This document shows, piece after piece, positions 7,699 to 16,215 of a DNA stretch of 64,000 nucleotides (its first letter is position 1; each line of letters begins with the position of its first letter). Location of the stretch: assembly GCA_016190245.1 (NCBI GenBank), contig JACPQY010000024.1, positions 166,502 through 230,501 of the forward strand, given 5' to 3'. The notes below the pieces were generated by a model. That model saw only the letters and a program-made list of their open reading frames with translations. It was not told the origin of the DNA and did no database searches. The position numbers were made by a program, and so were the translations under genes. The DNA is from Nitrospirota bacterium (lineage in GTDB: Bacteria > JACPQY01).

Positions 7699-8008
7699 TC
7701 AGCGCGCCATCTCGGGATCGAACTCCTCGGCTCGCGAGAGCAGACTTTCGACCTCCTCCGCAAGATCAACCAGCCAAGACCACCGAGCCGCGATGATATC
7801 CTGGGCATGGGCGAGTTCGTTGCGAAGATCCTCCAGTTCCTCCAAGAGCACTTCTCAATCGCTCTTCGACGGAAGGCCAAGCGCCGACACAAGCTGCGGG
7901 GTCTCCAGTACTATCGTCCTCTTGTCCGCAAACTGCAGGCAATCGGCCAAGTAAGCCGCTTCGTTTCTTCTCTGCCGGTGCTCGAAGATGGCCCGCTTCC
8001 AGTCCCGT
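7699..8008 (-). pseudogene. Decayed C-terminal part of a HEPN-like protein
   Basis: One frame on the minus strand reads WKRAIFEHRQRRNEAAYLADCLQFADKR..., then LVSALGLPSKSD, an in-frame TGA, and resumes EVLLEELEDLRNELAHAQDII...EFDPEMAR before its stop at 7699-7701. RNELAH fits the R-x4-H motif of HEPN ribonucleases. No start codon or N-terminal domain is present in this frame, and it abuts another degenerate frame. I read it as a remnant interrupted by a nonsense mutation and missing its N-terminus. Confidence 0.5.
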
Positions 8009-8640
8009 GAACAACAACGGCGTCTGACACGGCGCTTCGGGCGCCCCATCCAGCGAACACTGAAACACAACCGCCTCGCTCGCGCAGAGGACGAAGCTCG
8101 CGGCGGTCTCTTTCGTATTCCACTGTGTCCGTGGCCGGCGTCGTCTGGCCGGGCTCGCACGAAGGCAACCGGCTGAGCGTCGCTTCCCCTTCCACAAACC
8201 CGATCCCCGCCACGTGCGGCGTGAGATCGATCCAGTTGATGACCACCGCCACCACCAGCCCTTGCTTGTTCAGCTCCTCAACGAGCATCGAGGCGAACTT
8301 CTCCACCGCGGCCTTCACCTGCTCCTCGGAAGGCTTCGTGGCCTTGTCCAACGCCGCCTCCTCCCCCATCGTGACCGCCTCAAGCAACGTGGAGATGCCG
8401 TCCCCGTCCACATCCGACAGTTCCGCCTCGCCCGCGGCGATGTCTCGCTCCTCCACCTCCATGGCGCCTGGCTGATCGCTGACCGCCGACGGCTGAATGC
8501 TCATCTTCAGTGCCGTCCGCACCCGGAGAAGATCAGCCCCGGTGGCATCCTTGGGCCGTACCCGTACGGCAAGACCGTTCTCCCCCTCCCGGGCCAGTCT
8601 CTTGGGAAGCCTTCAGGCCGCGGAGGTCACGCATCCTGAA
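8009..8640 (-). pseudogene. Degenerate copy of the fibronectin-type lipoprotein's middle region
   Basis: Translating this strand gives LPKRLAREGENGLAVRVRP..., DVDGDGISTLLEAVTMG, and VEKFASMLVEELNKQGL, closely parallel to the lipoprotein at 21543-23267 (IPKELVRGGENSLVARIRP..., DADRDGVSTLLEAVSLG, IEKFAAKLIAEMKRQGL). Near 8100 the match shifts to another frame (VLCASEAVVFQCSLDGAPEAPC versus VLCANEPARFQCSLDGAPPAPC). The start, signal peptide and C-terminal fibronectin domains are missing, so this is a frameshifted fragment of a once-duplicated gene. Confidence 0.65.
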
Positions 8641-8695
8641 GGGTCCGGCTACCGCTCAATACTCAAGACAGACCCGACTCGCTGCTTCACCCGCC

Positions 8696-9979
8696 TCAGT
8701 ACGGCAGGCCGAGGACGTGGAGGAGGGTGAAGATGGCGAGGTCGCGGGAATAGGCCAGCTCGATCCGCCGGTTCTCGGCGGAGACGAGTTCGGTTTCGGC
8801 CTCGACCAGTTCCGTCTGACTCGCGCGTCCCTGCTCGAAACGATGCGTTGTCGCTTCAAGGGTTTCCCGCGCGAGTGCGAGCGCCTGCTCGGACCAGCCC
8901 AGCGTTTGTTCCAACGTGCTCAGCCTCGACCGGGCCTCCTCGATCTGGAGGGCCACTTCCTTCTCCAGTGCTTCCACTTGCATCGCGGCCTGCCGGACGT
9001 CCGCCAGTCGCGCGCGGCGCTCCGCCACCCGCCTACCGCTCTCGAAGAACGGCCAGGACACCGTGGAGAGCGCCCGCCACGTCGTCCGATCCGCTCCTGA
9101 CGTCGGCTCGTCCGTCCAGATGTACTGCCCCGCCACCGACAGCGAGGGCCAGAACTCGGCGCCCACCAGACGCACGCCCTTCTCGGCCTGGTCAACCGAG
9201 GCACGCGAACGAATCAGATCCGGCCTGTGCCTGACAACTTCTTCGAGAGGCGTGTCGGGAGCCACCGCCGGTGGTTTCGGGCTCTCGAGCCGGCCCACGG
9301 ATTCGACCCCCGTGATCCGTGAAAGTCTCTTCCGTGCCAAGTCAGCCCGCGCCTGTGCCTCAGCAAGCCGCGAGGCCGCCTCGGAAACCGCCACGTCCGC
9401 ACGGCGGACGTCCGTTTCCGTCGCGCGGCCGTTCTCGTGGAACCGCCGCGTGGTCTCCGCGTGGGTCTTGGCCCGCCTCTCCGCCTGGCGCGCGATCTCC
9501 ACAAGGGCGTCCGCTCTCAGAACCTCATAAAACTGAACGACCGTCTGGTAGCGCATTTCCCACAGCGCTTCGCCCCTTTCCGACTCGGCCCTCCGCACTC
9601 CACTCCTGGCCGCGGAAACGGAGGCCCACGCTCGAGGCTCGATGATCGGCTGGCGCAGAGAAAGCTCCCCCATTCGCGTCCGCTCGGGCTGGAAGAGAAG
9701 GATCGAGGGCGGCTGCTCCGGATCGGAAGGCGGGAGGTCAATCGTGAGCTCCTGAGAATTCCTGAGGAGTGTCCCCTCCGCGGAGCTCGAAGGCCCGAGA
9801 AGGGCACGGGCAGCCGAGAGCCCCGCGCGCGCCCCCTCCACGGCATGGTCCGCAACCCTCACGGACTCGTGGCGAACCGACGACTCCAAACACTCCCTGA
9901 GCGTGAGCACTCCTTCTGCATTGCCCCCGCCCGCGCCGAGCAAGATTAGGAAGACCAGCGGCTGGTACATCGCCGTCAC
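8696..9979 (-). CDS. TolC-family outer membrane efflux protein
   Basis: 427 aa with an N-terminal signal-like segment (MYQPLVFLILLGAGGGNAEG) and two long heptad-rich helical halves typical of TolC trimers, including ADVAVSEAASRLAEAQARADLARKRL split by RHRPDLIRSRASVDQAEKGV (family-typical RPDL motif). It forms the outer-membrane exit duct for the ABC exporter encoded upstream. Its GTG start overlaps the stop of the membrane fusion gene (GTGA), and an internal ATG at 9970 is an alternative. It is the last gene of the operon. Confidence 0.9.
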   Translation of the reverse strand: MTAMYQPLVFLILLGAGGGNAEGVLTLRECLESSVRHESVRVADHAVEGARAGLSAARALLGPSSSAEGTLLRNSQELTIDLPPSDPEQPPSILLFQPERTRMGELSLRQPIIEPRAWASVSAARSGVRRAESERGEALWEMRYQTVVQFYEVLRADALVEIARQAERRAKTHAETTRRFHENGRATETDVRRADVAVSEAASRLAEAQARADLARKRLSRITGVESVGRLESPKPPAVAPDTPLEEVVRHRPDLIRSRASVDQAEKGVRLVGAEFWPSLSVAGQYIWTDEPTSGADRTTWRALSTVSWPFFESGRRVAERRARLADVRQAAMQVEALEKEVALQIEEARSRLSTLEQTLGWSEQALALARETLEATTHRFEQGRASQTELVEAETELVSAENRRIELAYSRDLAIFTLLHVLGLPY

Positions 9980-10980
9980 CGCCGAGGGACCAGGATCTCC
10001 TCGCCCTCGCTGAGCCCCTCGAGGACCTCCACCTGGCCGTCGCCCCGCTCACCCAACCGCACCGCCCGCCGAACGGGATCCTTGCCGCCGACGCGCACCG
10101 AAACGAAGGGATCTTCTCTTCCCGTGTCCACCGCCGCTGCTGAAACAATAAGAACGCCCTCGCGTTCCAGCGTCACAATCCGCGCTTGCGCGGTCATCCC
10201 GGGCTTCAACTCCGTCGGGGAAAGGATTTCGATCTCGGTCTCGACCACCTTGGCATCGAGCTTCTCTCGCGGGTCGTCGGACAGCGCCTTCTTCCGCCCG
10301 GCCGCGGAGGCCACTTGGCGGACGACTCCCTCGAATGTTTCGCCTCGGAATGCATCACTCGTCACCACAGCCTTTTGCCCATCGCGAACGGTTCCTGCGT
10401 CGGTCTCATCCACTTCCGCCACAATCTTGAGTCGGCCAAGGTCGGCCAGTCGGAAGAGCGGGGCTGACGGCCCAACGCCGGAGATGGCTTCGCCTGTCTC
10501 GAAGTAGGTTTTGAGGATCTTGCCTGAGAAGGGCGCGCGGACGACGTGATCCGCCAGCGACGACTCGGCGAGCTCGCGTTGCGCCGTCGCCCGCTCAAAG
10601 GCCGCCTCCGCCTCGTCCAGCGCCTCCTGGGGCACATCGCCCCTGCTCCGAAGGGCGCGCGTCCTCTCGAGCGTGAGGCGAGCGAGCTTCTCACCCGCCA
10701 AGGCCTCCTTGAGCCGGGCCATGAAATCGGCCCTTTCCAGCAGCACCACGGGCTCGGCCTCCTCCACGGAGTCGCCTTCAGCCTTGAGGTACGTCTCGAT
10801 CCGTCCAGGCACTCGCGCGGAGACGTCCGCCATTCTCCACCCTTCCACGCGACCGGTGGCCACCACGGTTTTTCGGATCGTCCCCCGCTCGACCTTCCGT
10901 ATCTCCTGGCCATGGTTGTTGCAGCCTGAGACCGCGAGGATCGACACGAACAGCACAACGAGCACACCGGCCTTCTTCAT
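9976..10980 (-). CDS. Periplasmic membrane-fusion (HlyD/DevB-type) lipoprotein
   Basis: 334 aa. The N-terminus is a lipoprotein signal ending in LAVSGC (Cys20). Then follow a biotinyl-lipoyl half (VVATGRVEG...VSARVPGRIETYLKAEGDSVEEAEPVVLLE), a helical hairpin (about 88-145), the second lipoyl half (VRAPFSGKILKTYFETGEAI) and beta-barrel/membrane-proximal domains. It bridges the inner-membrane ABC complex and the TolC duct. Its ATG overlaps the stop of the ATPase gene, confirming operon structure. Confidence 0.9.
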   Translation of the reverse strand: MKKAGVLVVLFVSILAVSGCNNHGQEIRKVERGTIRKTVVATGRVEGWRMADVSARVPGRIETYLKAEGDSVEEAEPVVLLERADFMARLKEALAGEKLARLTLERTRALRSRGDVPQEALDEAEAAFERATAQRELAESSLADHVVRAPFSGKILKTYFETGEAISGVGPSAPLFRLADLGRLKIVAEVDETDAGTVRDGQKAVVTSDAFRGETFEGVVRQVASAAGRKKALSDDPREKLDAKVVETEIEILSPTELKPGMTAQARIVTLEREGVLIVSAAAVDTGREDPFVSVRVGGKDPVRRAVRLGERGDGQVEVLEGLSEGEEILVPRR

Positions 10981-11693
10981 GATGGACGAACCTCCTCATG
11001 GTTTGCGTGTTGCTCCGCGAGCCGGCCGTCCTCCATGCGGAAGAGCCGGTCCACCAACTCCGAGACGCGGTGGTCGTGCGTCACGATCGCCACGGCGGAG
11101 CCGTTTTCGCGCGCGAGGCTGCGCAGGAGCGCGAGCACCTGCCGGCCGTTCTCGGAATCGAGGCTCCCGGTCGGCTCATCCGCCAAGATGAGCGGCGGTC
11201 GGGCCACGATGGCCCTCGCGAGCGAGACGCGCTGCTTCTGGCCGCCGCTGAGGTCCTTGGGCAGGAAACGCAACCGATCGGAGAGGCCCACTTTCGTCAG
11301 CGCCTCCTCGGCGTGCGCCCGAGCCTCGCGCCCAGCCATACCCCGGATCCGGAGCGCGAGCGCCACATTCTCGAGCGCCGAGAGCGCGGGGAAAAGGTTG
11401 AAACTCTGAAACACGAACCCGATCTCCTCCCGACGAACCACCGGGAGCTTGCGCTCGGGCAGCCTCGCCGTGTTGCGCCCACGGATCCACATCTCCCCGG
11501 AGGTCGGACGCAGGATGCAGCCCATGATGGACAGCAGCGTGGTCTTCCCGCTCCCCGAGGGCCCCATGATGCCGAGGATCTCGCCGGGACGGACCTCGAG
11601 CGAGACCCCGCGCACGGCCTCCACAGGGACGCGCTCCTCGGTGTAGACCTTGCGGACGTTCTCCAGCTTGAGGACGGGCTCGGGCAGTGTCAT
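10977..11693 (-). CDS. ABC exporter ATP-binding protein (MacB/LolD/DevA type)
   Basis: 238 aa. Walker A is GPSGSGKTT (44-52), the Q-loop lies in FVFQSFNLFPALSALENV, the signature is LSGGQKQR, Walker B is LILADEPTG, and the switch His is in IVTHD. This is the standard LolD/MacB-type ATPase that powers extrusion of lipids, peptides or drugs from the membrane or periplasm. The start is taken at ATG 11691-11693, where it overlaps the permease stop (ATGA); a longer frame runs into the permease gene. Confidence 0.92.
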   Translation of the reverse strand: MTLPEPVLKLENVRKVYTEERVPVEAVRGVSLEVRPGEILGIMGPSGSGKTTLLSIMGCILRPTSGEMWIRGRNTARLPERKLPVVRREEIGFVFQSFNLFPALSALENVALALRIRGMAGREARAHAEEALTKVGLSDRLRFLPKDLSGGQKQRVSLARAIVARPPLILADEPTGSLDSENGRQVLALLRSLARENGSAVAIVTHDHRVSELVDRLFRMEDGRLAEQHANHEEVRPS

Positions 11694-12817
11694 GTCTTGA
11701 ACACCATCGCCGGATCCGTGTTCACGGCCTTGCGCACGGACACAATGGAGGCCAGCCCGCACATGACCAGAACCATTCCGAACACCGCCGCCTGAAGCCA
11801 CGGCTCCATCACGATATCTATCCCCGTGCTCGAATACCCCTTCGCCAGAGGGTCCATGGCCAGGCGACCCACGCCGTAGCCGAGCACGGCGCTGATGAAG
11901 GCCTGCGTCAGGATGATCCGGTAGATGAGACCGTTCCCACCCCCGATCGCCTTGAGCGTGCCGTATTCCCGCAGATGCTCCACCGTGGCGGAGTACAGCG
12001 TCTGACTCACCACCACCATGCCCACCACGAACGCCATGAAGGAACTGAGCGCGAACCCAACGCCCATACCCGTCTCAACGGTCCAGTACCGCCGGGTCCT
12101 ACGGCTGAACTGCGCTGTCGTGAAGACATCGACATACGGCAGCCGCTCTGAGAGCAGACTCGCCGTTTCCCGCGCGTTCGCTCCGGGTTCGAGCGTGGCG
12201 AGGATGTAGGCCGTGTCCTCGGGCCGGTAATAGCTGCCCACCTTCTTGGCGGTCTTGTAGGAAGCGAACACGAACGGCGCCGTGGTGATCGAGCGTACGC
12301 CCCGTGAGTGCCCCACCACGCGCACGGCTTGGCCGTACATCTCGCGCGTCGAGCCGATGGGAAGAGGCCCCAATTTCTTCTGAGACGATTCGTCGAAAAT
12401 GACGAAATCGCCTCCCACCACGTCGCGTATGTTCCCGATGCTCATCTCCCACGGCCCGCCCACGCCCCAGTCCGGGTGGAATCCGATGATGACGACCTGC
12501 TCGCGACCGCCGTTCTCGAGCTTGACGGTGGCGAACGCGAACAGGTAGGGCTCCGCCCGCTCGATCCCCGGCGTGGAGCGCACGACGTTGACGAACCGTT
12601 CCGGGATGGCCTCGGCCCACTCGAAATTCGGCGTGCCGCGCGAGGTCACCCAGAGGTCCGCGCCGGAGTGATCGATGATCGAGGCGGCGTTGTTCATCGC
12701 CCCGAGGAAGATGCCCACCTGCGCGAAGATCAGCACCACCGAGAAGGCGATCCCCACGAGCGTTGTGATGAACCGGATCTTGTCGTAGAGGAGATTCTTG
12801 TAGGCGACGATCAGCAT
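11690..12817 (-). CDS. ABC exporter permease, FtsX/MacB fold (DevC-like)
   Basis: 375 aa with four transmembrane helices: one near the N-terminus (about 18-40), then a large periplasmic domain (about 45-260) and three C-terminal helices (about 262-290, 312-335, 345-365). The opening YKNLLYDKIRFITTLVGIAFSVVLIFAQVG and the HSGADLWV stretch resemble DevC of the cyanobacterial glycolipid exporter DevBCA. With the ATPase, fusion lipoprotein and TolC it makes a complete tripartite exporter. Gap to the MerR gene upstream is 7 nt. Confidence 0.88.
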   Translation of the reverse strand: MLIVAYKNLLYDKIRFITTLVGIAFSVVLIFAQVGIFLGAMNNAASIIDHSGADLWVTSRGTPNFEWAEAIPERFVNVVRSTPGIERAEPYLFAFATVKLENGGREQVVIIGFHPDWGVGGPWEMSIGNIRDVVGGDFVIFDESSQKKLGPLPIGSTREMYGQAVRVVGHSRGVRSITTAPFVFASYKTAKKVGSYYRPEDTAYILATLEPGANARETASLLSERLPYVDVFTTAQFSRRTRRYWTVETGMGVGFALSSFMAFVVGMVVVSQTLYSATVEHLREYGTLKAIGGGNGLIYRIILTQAFISAVLGYGVGRLAMDPLAKGYSSTGIDIVMEPWLQAAVFGMVLVMCGLASIVSVRKAVNTDPAMVFKT

Positions 12818-12824
12818 CGCGGCC

Positions 12825-13553
12825 TCACTTTGGCAGCCACTCGCCCCTCGCCATGGCCTCGCGCACGCGCCGGTCCAGCATGCGGTCCAGCACGTACCGC
12901 CGGACGAAGCGGATATCCCGGGCCATGTCGAGCGTGGCCTTCACCGCGACCTCGGGCGGCAGCCTGCGCACCAGCCGATTGCGCAGGGCCAGTTCCTCGC
13001 GCAGGAGCGCGCGCGCAACGCGTCGAACGCGCCGAAGATCGGAAGGCTTGAAACCGTAGACCGCATAGCGTCGGAGGATGCGGCCGTACTCCACGTCCTC
13101 CGCGTCGTACCGCCCGGGACGCGTCGGCATGAGGATGCCCTCGCGCGTCAGGCGTTCCACCTCCGGGCGCGTGAGCCCCGTGAGGTCGCAGAACTTGGCC
13201 GTGTCCACCCCGAAGCCGCCCGCCTGAGCCCCGTCCAGGGACAGGACGCAACCCAACTCGATGAGCGTCTGGACGGGCGCTCCCCCCTCCACGAGGCCGA
13301 GGTATTTCTTGATGGCCGACAGCTTGAGCCGCTGCTCGCTCTGGAGCCTCTTAATGAGCAGCAGGCGGTCCACCACCCCTTCGGGATAGAGATGGAAATT
13401 CGCCTTGAGACGGATCGGCTCTCCCAGGAGACCTTGCCGGGCGTAGAAGAGGATGGCCGTGCGCGAGATCCCCGTCCGGCGGACGAGCGCCGCCATCTTG
13501 AGCCCCCGCGCGGCCCCATTCCCCGTTTGTTCAGCATCCAGTCGCTTCTGCAT
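12825..13553 (-). CDS. MerR-family transcriptional regulator
   Basis: 242 aa. Residues about 17-88 form a MerR winged helix (MAALVRRTGISRTAILFYARQGLL ... FHLYPEGVVDRLLLIKRLQ...LSAIKKYL). A second helical segment at about 115-160 (FCDLTGLTRPEVERLTREGIL) looks like a second MerR-like helix-turn-helix, followed by an Arg-rich helical C-terminus. No conserved Cys cluster for metal sensing is seen. As first gene of the exporter operon it probably controls it in response to the exported compound. Confidence 0.82.
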   Translation of the reverse strand: MQKRLDAEQTGNGAARGLKMAALVRRTGISRTAILFYARQGLLGEPIRLKANFHLYPEGVVDRLLLIKRLQSEQRLKLSAIKKYLGLVEGGAPVQTLIELGCVLSLDGAQAGGFGVDTAKFCDLTGLTRPEVERLTREGILMPTRPGRYDAEDVEYGRILRRYAVYGFKPSDLRRVRRVARALLREELALRNRLVRRLPPEVAVKATLDMARDIRFVRRYVLDRMLDRRVREAMARGEWLPK

Positions 13554-13560
13554 AGTGATG

Positions 13561-13594
13561 AGTGTTACTTAGCACTATGCACAGGAGTTGTCAA
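13561..13594 (-). promoter_or_regulatory. Putative promoter and dyad operator of the MerR/exporter operon
   Basis: On the minus strand TTGACA (13594-13589) is followed by a 17-nt spacer and TAAGTA. An imperfect dyad at 13561-13576 (AGTG.TA....TA.CACT, 12 of 16 positions symmetric) covers the -10 region, 7 nt before the regulator's ATG. Placement of a dyad over the promoter fits MerR-type autoregulation, although the classical 19-20 nt spacer is not obvious. Confidence 0.4.
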
Positions 13595-13647
13595 GGCCGC
13601 CGCCCGTGATCCGTAGGCGACGATGCCGCTCGCATCTGTTGCTTTCC

Positions 13648-13704
13648 CGTAGCGCCCGGTTTCACGCCGGGCGAGCGCCGTCCGGCATAAAGCCGGACCC
13701 TACG
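13648..13704. repeat. REP-like double-hairpin intergenic element
   Basis: Two hairpins in tandem, GCCCGG-loop-CCGGGC (13654-13672) and GTCCGGC-ATAAA-GCCGGAC (13680-13698), closed by CGTAG/CTACG outer arms. It lies between divergently oriented genes. This style of element is commonly dispersed in bacterial genomes; a single copy is seen here. Confidence 0.6.
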
Positions 13705-13828
13705 GCCACCTTCACCTGATGGGTGCCCCCGCGCGCGATGTGAACGGTGCTTGCCTGCGGATTACGAAAGATCCGGGAATCCCCACCCGGCAAATGAAGA
13801 AAGCCCGGGAAAGGCGTACCCTGCCTCC

Positions 13829-14710
13829 ATGGTCGAGGACCGAAGCAGGCCCCGCCGACGTTCGAACAGCAATCCCGGGCAGAGTCCTTTTCGGAGGGCC
13901 ATCGGCTTCCTCACGAGGCGCTACAACATCGACTCGTTGGACAACCGGAATGAGGAATGGACGGGTTGGATCGCCCGTTGGGCGGGTCGCGTCGTCGTTC
14001 CCTACCACCGCGGACAGGTGAGAGGCATCGATGCCGTCCCGGAAGGGCCCTGCCTGTTCGTCGGGAATCACAACGGCGGGGCCGTCAATCAGGACACGCT
14101 GATCCTCTTCCACGCTCTCTGCAACCGGTATGGCATCGGCGCAGTTCCGTATGGCCTTGGCCATGAGGTCGTGCTCAAACTCCCGGTCTTCCATCAGTTG
14201 TTCGTTCCGGGGGGCGCCGTTCGAGCCAGCCACCACAACGCAGAACGGCTCCTCGGGGCTGGCCGAAAGGTGCTTGTGTACCCGGGCGGCGATCTGGACA
14301 ACTTCCGCCCCTTTCGCCACCGACACCGTATCGTCTTCGGCGGACGCCGCGGCTACATCCGCCTGGCCTTGCGAGCGCGAGTGCCCATCCTCCCCGTGGT
14401 CGCCACCGGCGCCCACTCCACCTTCGTCGTGCTCGACGACATGCGCTGGCTTGCCCGCCTCATGCGTACCAATCGGTGGGCGCGAACCAAGGCATGGCCT
14501 CTCATCCTCAGCCTGCCGTGGGGTATCACGCTGGGCCCACTCCCCTTCCATTTTCCTCTGCCCGCCAAGATCACGGTCGAGATCCTCAAGCCCATCCGCT
14601 TCCCACGCTATGGCGAGAAGGCCGCGGGCGACGACTCCTATGTGAAATCGTGTGCCGACGAGGTGGAAGCGGCCATGCAGACCGCCCTGAGCCGCCTCGC
14701 GGAAGCCTGA
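13829..14710 (+). CDS. Lysophospholipid/glycerol acyltransferase family protein
   Basis: 293 aa from ATG 13829. It carries a variant of the PlsC active-site block, VGNHNGGAVNQD, with seven residues between His and Asp instead of four; an NHSGG form is known in related acyltransferases. The second block VLVYPGGDLDNFRP (phosphate/acceptor binding) and PILPVVATGAH follow. It would transfer an acyl group to a glycerol- or glycolipid acceptor at the inner membrane. A longer frame begins at 13751 but lacks conserved sequence. No strong Shine-Dalgarno is visible. Confidence 0.8.
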   Translation: MVEDRSRPRRRSNSNPGQSPFRRAIGFLTRRYNIDSLDNRNEEWTGWIARWAGRVVVPYHRGQVRGIDAVPEGPCLFVGNHNGGAVNQDTLILFHALCNRYGIGAVPYGLGHEVVLKLPVFHQLFVPGGAVRASHHNAERLLGAGRKVLVYPGGDLDNFRPFRHRHRIVFGGRRGYIRLALRARVPILPVVATGAHSTFVVLDDMRWLARLMRTNRWARTKAWPLILSLPWGITLGPLPFHFPLPAKITVEILKPIRFPRYGEKAAGDDSYVKSCADEVEAAMQTALSRLAEA

Positions 14711-14800
14711 CCCCGCGCCTCGTTCTGCGACCGCTTTCGCCCGCCGCCCTGCAGGGCTTCCCTTGAATCCCCCCGGGTCGTCTGATAGGAAGAGGGCGCC

Positions 14801-16120
14801 ATGCGTAACCCCCGGAGGGCTGCACGCTCAATCAGCCCTCTCCTCGCGCTCATTATCACCGTTCTCCTCGCCCCCGCCACCTCCGGGGCGCGCGAGCCCG
14901 AAGGCATCTTCCCCGAGATCCGCGGCACCTTCGATCCCGCCGCGCTCGTGCCGATCCTCGAGCGGGCCTCGATTGTCGTGATCCACGAGCAACCGGGCAA
15001 ACCAACCTACATCACGGGCATCCTTCTCATCCACGCCTCGTTCGAGAAGGTCTGGAGCGTGGTGACGGACTACGATCACTACCACGAGTTCGTGCCCAAC
15101 GTGATCCACGTCATCGTGAAAGAAAAACGGCCCCAGGAGGGCACACAGGACTCCGAGTACAAGACCGGATTCAAGGCCGGCCCCATCGAGCTTGGAATCG
15201 TGTGGACCTTGGAGCAGCACCTCCTGAAAGACGAGCACATGATCTGGGGCCTCCCCGCGAAGAAAGGCGAGCAGGCGTTCACGGAGGTCAACTACCGCGA
15301 GATCTACTTCCCGGTGGACGAAACTCGCACGATCATGACCTACACCACATATGCGAATCTCTCCTCGTTCGGCGCGCTCGCCAAGCTCATGTTCAAAACC
15401 TTCCCCGAGTTGGAGACGCCCACCCTCGTCTCCGTGGGAACGCTCTTCCCGGAGTCCGTCAAGGAGCGCGTGGAGGGAATCAAGATCATCGTCGAGCCCA
15501 AGGACCTGGACCGGCAGAAGGTGGCCGTCCCCCCCCCACTGCGCAACAGCGCCGCCCTCGAAGGGCTGGTTCGGCGGTTCAAGAAGGTCGTCCTCTCGTG
15601 GTACCCGGATCCGAACGGAGCGCGCTTCGTCTCCTCCGTGGCCCTCGTGGACGCCTCCCCCGAGGCCTGCCGAACCGTCGTGTCGGACTTCAACCGCTAC
15701 CCCAAGATCTTCAAGGTCATGCAGAAATCACGGAAGATCAAAGGCGACGAGAAGGCCTTCACAGTCGAGTTCGACGTCAAGTACAAGGTCATTTTCCCGC
15801 TGGCGTTCGAGTACTCGCTCGACTATGCGTGGAGCGAGGACCGGTCGCGCCTTTCGAGCACGCTCAACCAGATTCGCGAACACAACCTGGGTAACGAATG
15901 GGCCGCGTGGGATTTCTATCCGATGGACAACGGGACACTGCTCAGCTACACGAACTTCGCCGACCTCCGTTCGGCAGGGATGTTTATGCGCCTGCTCATG
16001 GACAACATCGTGGGATTCGGTCTTGGATTGCGCGTGGGCATGGTCTCGGTCCTGATGCAGGCTTTCTCGACAGCCATCATGGCCCCCCCCCCGGCCGCGG
16101 TGTCGGGGATGGGATTCTGA
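14801..16120 (+). CDS. Secreted protein with two SRPBCC (START/cyclase-like) domains
   Basis: 439 aa. A signal peptide (about 1-30, ending ATSGA-REP) is followed by two similar domains: about 55-245 (ASFEKVWSVVTDYDHYHEFVPNV) and about 265-425 (ASPEACRTVVSDFNRYPKIFKVM). Both show the Coq10/polyketide-cyclase-like opening of SRPBCC hydrophobic-pocket proteins. Secretion suggests binding of a lipid or other hydrophobic ligand in the periplasm, in keeping with the acyltransferase 90 nt upstream. AGGAAGAGG lies just before the ATG. The segment encoding MAPPPAA contains a run of ten C (16083-16092). Confidence 0.75.
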   Translation: MRNPRRAARSISPLLALIITVLLAPATSGAREPEGIFPEIRGTFDPAALVPILERASIVVIHEQPGKPTYITGILLIHASFEKVWSVVTDYDHYHEFVPNVIHVIVKEKRPQEGTQDSEYKTGFKAGPIELGIVWTLEQHLLKDEHMIWGLPAKKGEQAFTEVNYREIYFPVDETRTIMTYTTYANLSSFGALAKLMFKTFPELETPTLVSVGTLFPESVKERVEGIKIIVEPKDLDRQKVAVPPPLRNSAALEGLVRRFKKVVLSWYPDPNGARFVSSVALVDASPEACRTVVSDFNRYPKIFKVMQKSRKIKGDEKAFTVEFDVKYKVIFPLAFEYSLDYAWSEDRSRLSSTLNQIREHNLGNEWAAWDFYPMDNGTLLSYTNFADLRSAGMFMRLLMDNIVGFGLGLRVGMVSVLMQAFSTAIMAPPPAAVSGMGF

Positions 16121-16215
16121 TACGGGAGCCGCGAGTCCGTCATGGGGCGGAGAGCCGCGAGCAGAACATGGGGAACCCACAGAAATTGAGCGGGAGGTAA
16201 GGAGGCAAACGCAAC

